Assembly (NCBI RefSeq): GCF_027409185.1 | Contig: NC_084463.1 | Span: 164,223,869 to 164,287,868, forward strand | Source of the DNA: Cynocephalus volans | Taxonomy: Eukaryota > Chordata > Mammalia > Dermoptera > Cynocephalidae | Direction of reading: 5' to 3' | Length of the DNA stretch: 64,000 bases | Part shown: one piece after another, positions 56,691-64,000 of the stretch | How the letters are laid out: the number at the start of each line of letters is the position of its first letter | Numbering within the stretch: position 1 is the first letter of the stretch | Notes under the pieces: generated by a model | Databases searched by the model: none | The model's input: only the letters and a program-made list of their open reading frames with translations | Told to the model about the DNA's origin: nothing | Program-made: the position numbers and the translations under genes

Positions 56691-56864
56691 CTTTCAGGGA
56701 GGCCTCCAGGGTCAGACCCATTGCAGCTGGCCACTCTCTGAGCAGGTCATGAACAGCCGGGGTTTTCAGCCTTCTCCTGAGGCCGCATGGAAGAGTGGAC
56801 CCTCTTTCATAAAGTACCTGAGATGTAATTCATAAAGACAACTATGGCCCATCCTGACAGTCGG

Positions 56865-56945
56865 CTATGTACCAGACATTTTACAGTCACAGCAGTGTTT
56901 AGGTGATTGATCCTGCTACGTGTGAGGAAACTGAGGTTTACAGCC
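56865..56945 (-). repeat. MIR SINE fragment (antisense)
   Basis: TATGTACCAGACATTTTACA and GTGAGGAAACTGAGGTTTAC match MIR in reverse. Confidence 0.55.
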
Positions 56946-57199
56946 AGCGAGGATTTGCACCCTGGTGGGCCGGGAACCCAAGCTGGGGTGTTTGCTGGTA
57001 CCCCCTGATGTGTATGGTTGGAGGAAGCCAAAGACGGCTCTGGCCGGCAGGGGGCGCTGAGGCTAACTGTTGGGCTCTCCAGGTAAGATCTGAGAGCTGG
57101 GGTGTTGCAGGTGGTGAGGACCTCCTTCCGAGGGGCTCCATGTACACCCAGACCCTGGAAGCCCCCAATGTGCGTGTTGGGCTCACTTTTATTTTTCAG

Positions 57200-58490
57200 G
57201 TTGCGTATGATTTTCTCCAGGTGGCTGAGCCAACTGAATTGCCCTGGTGAGATTTCGTTCATTGAATGGCGTGGCTGGTGGTGAGTAGGTCCAAGCACCC
57301 TCGCTGCCCGGCCCCAGGGGTCTTGGGCCCAGATGACCAGAAGGACTTGGCTTGGTGGCTTTGTTCCGGATTTAATTTTAGCTGAGATTGTTTTAACTGC
57401 ACTGTTGAACCCTAAATCCTTTTTTCCCTCCTTCCTTCCATCTGAGCGTGTGCAGGTTGCTCCATATTTCTGATTGTGGCAAATGCAAGATTTTCATCAT
57501 ATCTAAACCCATGTTCCAGCGACTAAGAAAATCTTATTCATCTTCACTCCCAGTCTTTACGGGATGAACGTAACTGAATAAGAAGTTTTTCTTTTATTTT
57601 ACAGTTAGAAATTCACGTTATACTGTCAAGTGTGCATTAAGTACCTAAGCACTCCCCCGAACCCCTCCCAAATCCCCTGCCCCACCTTGTGGATGAAAAT
57701 TGTTTTGTAATTAGAGAAACTTCTGGGTGTTGGTAAAAATCTTCATCAGAAATACGAACTGCAACAGAGCGTGGGTGAGGGAGACCAAGTCTGCACTGCT
57801 GGTTCCTGGCCAAGCTGAGACAAACGCAGGGGCTCCTCAATCTCGGCCTGATATCTTTGCTAGAACCTGCTAGAAGAACATGCATTATTTTCCCCAAGGC
57901 TTTCTGATTCACCAAAACCCGTTTTTTCCCCTATAAGGATTGTTGTTCTAAAAAGAGGACACCCAGCGAGCCCAGAAATTGGCAGGGGCCACAGCAGAGT
58001 GAAAGAAGGGGAGACCTCTTTGAGCCTCACCTTCCTCACCTGTGAAACAGCAAAAGGAATTCTCAATTCACAGGGTTAGTATGAGAATTAGAAAAGGTCC
58101 CTCTATTTATCAATTGATCGATATTTATATAAAGACTGCCTGGCACATGCAGGTATATAATAGAAGGGGTAGCTGTTGTTATTTATTTAAATGCTACTCT
58201 CTGGCTATCTTCGCAACATTTATTATCATTTTAAAATTTAATGGCAACTCTAGAAAAAGACAAATCTAGTCTATAATGACGAAAAGCTGATCAGCGGCTG
58301 CCTGGGGAAAAGGGCAAATAGAAGACGGAAATATTCTGTACCTTGATTGTGGTGTGAATAAGCAGGCAGTGACATTCGTCAAAACTCATTGAATTGTGCC
58401 CTTAAAATTAGGGTACTTTTTTGTTTCAAAGTAATTTCTGTTAAATTTTTACACTTAGAGGAATTGTGTCTGAATTTTAAATACGCATTA
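57200..58490. other. Intergenic DNA, no gene recognised
   Basis: This is ordinary sequence; no repeat family was confidently identified. Confidence 0.4.
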
Positions 58491-58499
58491 ATATACTGT

Positions 58500-58650
58500 T
58501 GTGTTTTTTTGTTGTGTTAAAATACACAAAACATAAAATTTACCACCTTAACCATTTTTAAGTGTGCAGCGTTCGATACCTTCATAATATTATACAACTA
58601 TCACCACCACCCATCTCCAGAACTCTTTCATCTTTTAAAATGGAAACTCT
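58500..58650 (+). repeat. L1 (L1ME-type) 3' UTR fragment
   Basis: CATAAAATTTACCACCTTAA, CCATTTTTAAGTGTGCAG and CTATCACCACCACCCATCTC match a familiar L1M 3' UTR stretch. Confidence 0.75.
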
Positions 58651-59316
58651 ACACAGGGTGCATTTTATTTCCAATTATACATCAATAAAGCTGACTTTGA
58701 ACATTTTAATTGCAAAAGTAGTACGTGTTCATGGTTGAAAATTCGGAAAAATCCAGAAAAGTGCAATGAAGACAATTTAAAAACCTGGAGTATCATTCCG
58801 TTCCTTCATTATGAGTCACTATTTCTATCTGGGTGAATTTCTCCATCAGACTTTTTAAAAGTATGTATGTATCTTTTTTTAAAAAATAGCATTTGAATTG
58901 TAACCTCCTTTCCTCCCACTTAGCTGTAAACATTTCCCACAGCATTAAATGTCCTCCCACAACATCCTTCCACACCAGCAGATCTGAGTGAGGTACCTTG
59001 TGGGATACAATCTGTCCCCTATTCTTGGATGCTTTGATTGTTCCCAATTTCCCCTCCCAGACCATGCAGGGAAGAACATCCTTGGAGACACATTTGCACA
59101 TGTTCACCCTTGGCAGGGGTATTATTGGGCCCCATGGTCTCTCTTTCACAGCTAGGCCCTACCCCGGTGTAAACGCTGTGTCAGGTGGGATGTGATGCCT
59201 TGCTCTCACAATTTGGAAAGCTATCTTGCTTCCGTCCACACGCAGGGCACGCTGCGTCCTCCAGACTTCTGCAGGTGAGTCTGAGACTGTGTTTAAGCAA
59301 CTACCACCAGCAAGTT

Positions 59317-59430
59317 GTCCACGTGGCATAGGAGCTGGGATCAGAGCCCTAGTCGTCCGTGTGGCACAGGAGCTGGGATTGGAGCCCTAGTTGCCCACGT
59401 GGCATAGGAACTGGGATTGGACCCCTCTTG
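59317..59430. repeat. Three-copy 38-bp tandem repeat
   Basis: Units begin at 59317, 59355 and 59393 with text of the form GTCCACGTGGCATAGGAGCT, then GGGATTGGAGCCCTAGT. The third copy is incomplete. Confidence 0.85.
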
Positions 59431-60049
59431 CTGCCAGGTCAGAACGCTCAGGGCCTGAGGCCCACTGGCTGGCTGAGCTCCCCCATCAGGGCCCAGGTGT
59501 GGTGTGAGCCTTACTCTTGTCACCTGCAGTGACAGGAGCTGACAGACATGGCTACAAAGCTGATTTCTGGCATGTGACTTCTCTTTTCCCACTGATTTCC
59601 ATCATCAAAACAGAAATGGGCTCCAGTAGAGAATGCTTTGCCTCGTCAGCGCAGCAATCTCATGTAAGAATGCAGCAACATGTTAAATGCCACCTATTTA
59701 AAGAAAACAAAAAGCAGCTTAATGAGAAGACACTAACAGTGCTAATAGTGACTTTACTAAGAGTCATAAAATTAGAATATAAAAATTGGAAAATCACCAG
59801 AAGCCCTGGCTTCTGTCGGCTTCACAGACCCACCCTGGAGGTGAAAGAATTCCCAGGCTCCACAAGTTGACTGTTCTTCAAACTTCAGACACAAAACGAC
59901 TTTTTTTTCTCTCCAAGACAACCACCACCACCTCTCCACATGCATTTTCTGTCCATTCTGTCAGAGGTTGTTAGAAAATCCTGAGACAGGCTTCTGCAGC
60001 ACAGTTTGCCGAGTGCCTGACATATGCTGGTCACGATGATGATGTGGGT

Positions 60050-60275
60050 GGTGGCTGGCACTTACTCAGCCCTTAGTAAGTGCCTAGAAGCCCGCTAGGC
60101 AGTTTACATGCGTCATCACAGTTACTTTTCACAGCACCCATTTTAACGGTGGGGAAAGTGAGGCTCAGAAACTGCACCTTGCCTAGAGTCACCATAATAA
60201 ATAGCAGAGTTAGCATTTGCACCCAGTTCTGGCTGGATTCAGGTTACAAAGCTCTTTAATCATTACACTATATTT
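60050..60275 (-). repeat. MIR SINE (antisense)
   Basis: AGTAAGTGCCTAGAAGCCCG, AACGGTGGGGAAAGTGAGGC and TTGCCTAGAGTCACCATAAT fit MIR in reverse. Confidence 0.8.
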
Positions 60276-60589
60276 TTTTTAAAAAGCAAAACTAAAACAG
60301 CTTCTTTCAGAGAGATAAGAGCTCTGCCCAAATTCAGAGCCTCAGTTAGGGTCAGGACCCTGATTTCTGATTCCTCAGCCCTGGGACCTGCCCAGGTGCT
60401 TTCTCAGAGTGGTCATCAGAGACCGCTGGGTGATTTCAGCAAGACAGCCAAAGAGGTCACCCTAGGTGCATCCCTCGGTGCAGTCTGCTCTGCTCTGTCA
60501 CATCTGGCTATGATTTCAGGTGGAGATCTCCCTGACATGTGTCTGCTCCCCAGGTGATGCTCTGTGGAGGTGGGGTTGTGTATACAGTT

Positions 60590-60665
60590 TGCAACTGTAA
60601 CCCTGGTGCCCTGCACAGAGCCCGACACAGTCAGTGGTCTAGAATATTGAATGAATCATTTAAAA
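60590..60665 (+). repeat. L2 3'-end fragment
   Basis: TGCCCTGCACAGAGCCCGAC followed by AATATTGAATGAATCATTTA resembles the L2 end. Confidence 0.45.
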
Positions 60666-60669
60666 GAAC

Positions 60670-62985
60670 CGGGAAGTATTAATGATGCTGTGAACTCACT
60701 GGATTCATTTGTCTGTCCCTTTCTTGTCCATTCCGTCTGTCCTTTCTTCCGCCTTTCCTTGACTTCTATCACTTATCGATCGTTCAACCGATCTGCAAAC
60801 CCTTTCCAAACACTTCCGATGGGTCAGGCTCAGTGTCAACTAAATCAGAACCTCTTCCAGCCCTATGTTAGCCCAGAGGCAGGGCTCCTACCTGGGCAAG
60901 AGGGAAGGGTGTGTGGTGGCCAGCAATGCAGGCAGGGAGGCCCCGCACTCCCGGGTTGATGTCAGCATTTCTGTTGAGGGATGGTTTGAGCTTATAGGGA
61001 TTGCATCAACAAGAACGTTCTTCGACACAGCAGAACTCTCCCCTGTGAGCTGCCCTTGCACACAGTTTAATTTCCGGGGGCACTCCCAGACCCTGAATTA
61101 CCCACACACGTTCTCACCATACCTCTGTGAATCCCAGTATTCCTCTTGAAGAGTAGCTGATGGGGAGAAAGTAACCGGCCAACGTCAGGGGAAGTCAAGG
61201 CCGAGGCTTGCAGTCGGAATCACATTCACCCCAGCTCAGGTACAGACCTCAACTCCGGAGGGTGGTCTGCAGTTAACACACGGAATCCACGCACCAGTGC
61301 CCCGAGCAAGCTATTGTCCCATTTTACAGATGGCAGCCCAAGGCACAGGAAAGCAAGAAGCTGAGTAGATCTCCTACAGTCACTCAGGGACAAAGGGCTC
61401 ACTGACAGTGCATTTTCCTCCTTGCCCAGCTGCACCCCCAGGCCTGGACAGAGACTATCAGGCAGGACAGATATTCCCTGAGGCCAAGCTCCAGTGTCGG
61501 AGCATTGACTGTGTTATTCCAGTTCATCTGAGATGGGTGCACTCGGAATTCTAAGGTTGGATAGGACCTTCAAGAAAATTTCTTCGAAGCCCATTATCTT
61601 CAAATGAATAAAATGAGCAGGGAGGGGAAAGGATTCGACCCAAGATGCCCAGCACAGAGGGACTGGAAGGACTCTAAACCAACACACCCTTTCCTGCCGA
61701 AAGATGAGCGTGCACACGGTCTAGCTGTACTTTTGGTTTATAATAGTCTTTTAGGAAAGAAAAACCCCACACACCAAAAGTTCCTTATTAAAACACCTGC
61801 CAGGGGCTGGGGGAGAGAGGATGGGACTGACTTCATGAGGAAGAAGTTTCTTCTGGGGAGATGAAAATGTTCTGAAACATGGGAAAGACAGAGGTTGTGA
61901 ATGTGCTAAAGGCCACAGTGAATTGTGCATTTTAAAATGGTTAATTTTACGTTATGTGAATTTCACCTCAATAAAAACAAGTGTAAGAAGAAAGGGAACA
62001 GTGACAAAGGACATTACCAGGACCCTTGGGGGATTTTGAGTATGGGCTGTGCACTAAATAAGTCTTCGTGTGTAGTCGTGTTGGGGTTACGTAGGGAATG
62101 TCCTTGTACTTAGCAGACACCTGCCGAAGCATTTGGAGAAAAAAGTTTCATATCCGCAGCTACCAAAGGGTTCAGGAAAATACATGTGTGTGTATATGAC
62201 AGTGTGGCAAAATGGTGCTAAACACAGGGGGAGGGTGGGTAGGTGTTCGTCATACTATTCTTTAAACTTCTCTGTAGGTTTGAAATTTTTCAAAATAAAA
62301 AAATTGAGAGAAAAAACTCCCAACCCACCTGCCTGGTATGGGCAGCGGCTGCGCTGGGCAGTGGTTTTCGGTCCACACATCAGGTTCCCAGACACGCCCC
62401 TGTGGACGCCAACAGCAGCTGCGGAATGTGTCACTACTGTGGTCATCGGCCCCAGTTTCCAGAGCAGGAAACCGAGGCGCAGCACCGAGTGGGATGTGGA
62501 AGAAAGAGCCGGGCTATTTTGGGTCTTCTTGGGGTGTGTCTCCTAGATTAACGGAGTCATGTTGCGTCCCCGATGTCAAGGCAGGGAACATATTTTCCGA
62601 GGCAGCCCTTCCCTGGCCCCAAACTCCTGCCACTCCCTCAGGAACACTCTCTTTCCCACCCTGCTCTGCACAAGGACGCGGTGACTCGCTCTCCGCAATG
62701 GGTAACTTCCTTTTGGGTCAGAAGTAACATTTTTTATATATATATAGGGGAAATTTTTACGAAGCGGATTGTTGGTCTTGCTTGGTTTTGGAGCGTCAGC
62801 ACCCATTTGAAATGGTCGCTCTAGAGGGCAAAGCTGAGAAGCAAACCCGTGCCCCGGCCATGGAGAACAGCCCGTTCAGGAATAGAGGTCTGGAGAAGGC
62901 CAGCTCCCCCGTCCAGCCTTCCAGAGAATTCGGCACTGTTTCATTACTGAGGATGGTCACTGTTGAGCTGAAGGCCTGTTCTGGG
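60670..62985. other. Intergenic DNA, no gene recognised
   Basis: The composition is mixed. A TTTCACCTCAATAAAAACAA segment near 61960 resembles the tail of an old LINE or processed RNA. Nothing coding was identified. Confidence 0.4.
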
Positions 62986-62989
62986 CCAG

Positions 62990-63197
62990 ACTGTGTGTGT
63001 GCGTGTGCATGTGCACACACGTGCTTCTATGTGCGTGCATGTATGAGTGTGTACGCATGTGTGTGTGTGGACGTGTGTACATGTGTGGGTGAGTGCATGT
63101 GCTGCTGTGTGCATGAGTGCACACATGTACATGTGTACACATCCGTGAGCGTGTGCTGGTGTGTGTGTCCGTGTGTCTGTGCCTGCATGCATGTGCA
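62990..63197. repeat. Imperfect (GT)n alternating purine-pyrimidine tract
   Basis: About 200 bases of TG/CA dinucleotides with GCATGC and ACACACGTGC interruptions, almost entirely alternating purine-pyrimidine, favour Z-DNA. They explain the Cys/His/Thr-rich open frames on both strands. Confidence 0.9.
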
Positions 63198-64000
63198 GTC
63201 TGCAGTTCTTGCAGCAGCAGCTCGAGGGCTCTCTGTGATTTGCAGATGAGTAGCTGCAAGATCAGAACAGCTCAGTAAGGACACCTGCCTCCTCTGCAGC
63301 GTCTACTCTAATTGGCATAAACTAGTGATTCATGCCCTGATTGGCGCGGATTTGCCTCTGCCTCATGTCTGTGAGCTCCACGGGGTGTGTGTGTGTGTCT
63401 TGGTCATCCCAGGCCCAGTGTAGCCCTGGCATGGAATGGGTGTGACAGATCTCTGGGTTCATCACACGGAGGAGCAAAGTGAGGGAGTGAGGACAGAGGG
63501 GGCAGAAGGAAAGCAGAGTCTTCAGCCTCCTTTCTGGCAGGTCGGGGAGAAAGGAGGTATTTCTGTTTTGAGGCATTTCAACAGATGCTCTGGCTCAGTT
63601 CTGGCTAGGGTTTCGGGCCACACATACCACAGATCACAGGGGTGGGAGAGTTTCTACTACAGGCTCCTGCTGTGTGCCTGGGACAAGCCCTTGACTGGGT
63701 TTCTCCATCCAGGAAACGGGACGGAGACCTGGCTGCAAAGGGTGGTGTGAGAGTGTGGGTTCCCCAGGGGCGGCTGGAGGGGCCAAGCCAAAGGGGGCTG
63801 GGACCTGCGGGGGGTGCACTTCCGTGGCACGAACTAACAGGGTCTCTCCTGGGACCCGGACACTGCCAGTGGGCTCTGAGGCCACCAGCCCTCGTCTCAC
63901 CGCCAGGGGCTCCCTATTTCACCGGGTCGGTGCAACCCAGCCTCCATCCCAGGACAACTTCCCCATCCTTCTGGTCTGGCTCCTTGTTCAGCCATCCTAG

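Noticed and set aside
62944-63284. Cys/His/Thr-rich frames near 63.1 kb resembling metal-binding repeats
   Set aside because: They are translations of the imperfect (GT)n tract.

Overview
The window is a stretch of placental-mammal genomic DNA, syntenic with the human 11q13 block CCND1 - LTO1 (ORAOV1) - FGF19. Three genes can be read from splice-site-bounded, in-frame exons. The 3' four-fifths of CCND1 (exons 2-5 and the full 3' UTR) lies on the + strand. All five coding exons of LTO1 and all three coding exons of FGF19 lie on the - strand. Exon 1 of CCND1 lies off the left edge. The order and orientation (CCND1 forward, LTO1 and FGF19 reverse) match the human arrangement.

Species clue: the only young SINEs present are monomers and one dimer derived from tRNA-Ile, with a GTTAGCTCAGTTGGTTAG-type A box and a GGTTCGGATCC-type B box (about 32.2, 33.8, 35.4, 35.8, 42.1/42.6 and 45.5 kb). 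No Alu, B1/B2, carnivore, ruminant or vesper-bat SINE was seen. This pattern fits the CYN family of colugos (Dermoptera), so a flying lemur such as Galeopterus is the best guess. That is inference from remembered SINE families.

Layout: 1-11.66 kb is CCND1, with a CpG-rich 5' part and a 3.1 kb conserved 3' UTR. The stretch 11.7-23.5 kb is intergenic, dominated at 13.2-16.2 kb by a 3 kb GC-rich minisatellite with higher-order structure. Its stop-free frames create spurious giant ORFs on both strands. LTO1 runs from about 23.5 to 31.45 kb, with a CpG-island promoter at its right end. The stretch 31.7-50 kb is an AT-richer repeat graveyard (L1, MaLR-type LTRs, a solo ERV LTR, hAT MITEs, CYN SINEs), with informative nesting at 42.1-42.7 kb and 43.7-45.7 kb. 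FGF19 spans about 50-54.64 kb with a TATA promoter inside a CpG island. The stretch 54.7-64 kb is FGF19 upstream DNA with MIR/L1 relics, small tandem repeats and a GT-rich Z-DNA-prone tract; no gene was recognised there.

The genes do not form a pathway; they are neighbours kept together by synteny. Cyclin D1 drives CDK4/6 at G1/S. LTO1 is an adaptor for loading Fe-S clusters onto ABCE1. FGF19 is the ileal bile-acid-responsive hormone. I found no convincing undescribed biological system. The most notable items are the higher-order minisatellite, the nested LTR-like element inside a lineage-specific SINE, and some protein-level differences from human in FGF19 and the cyclin D1b tail.
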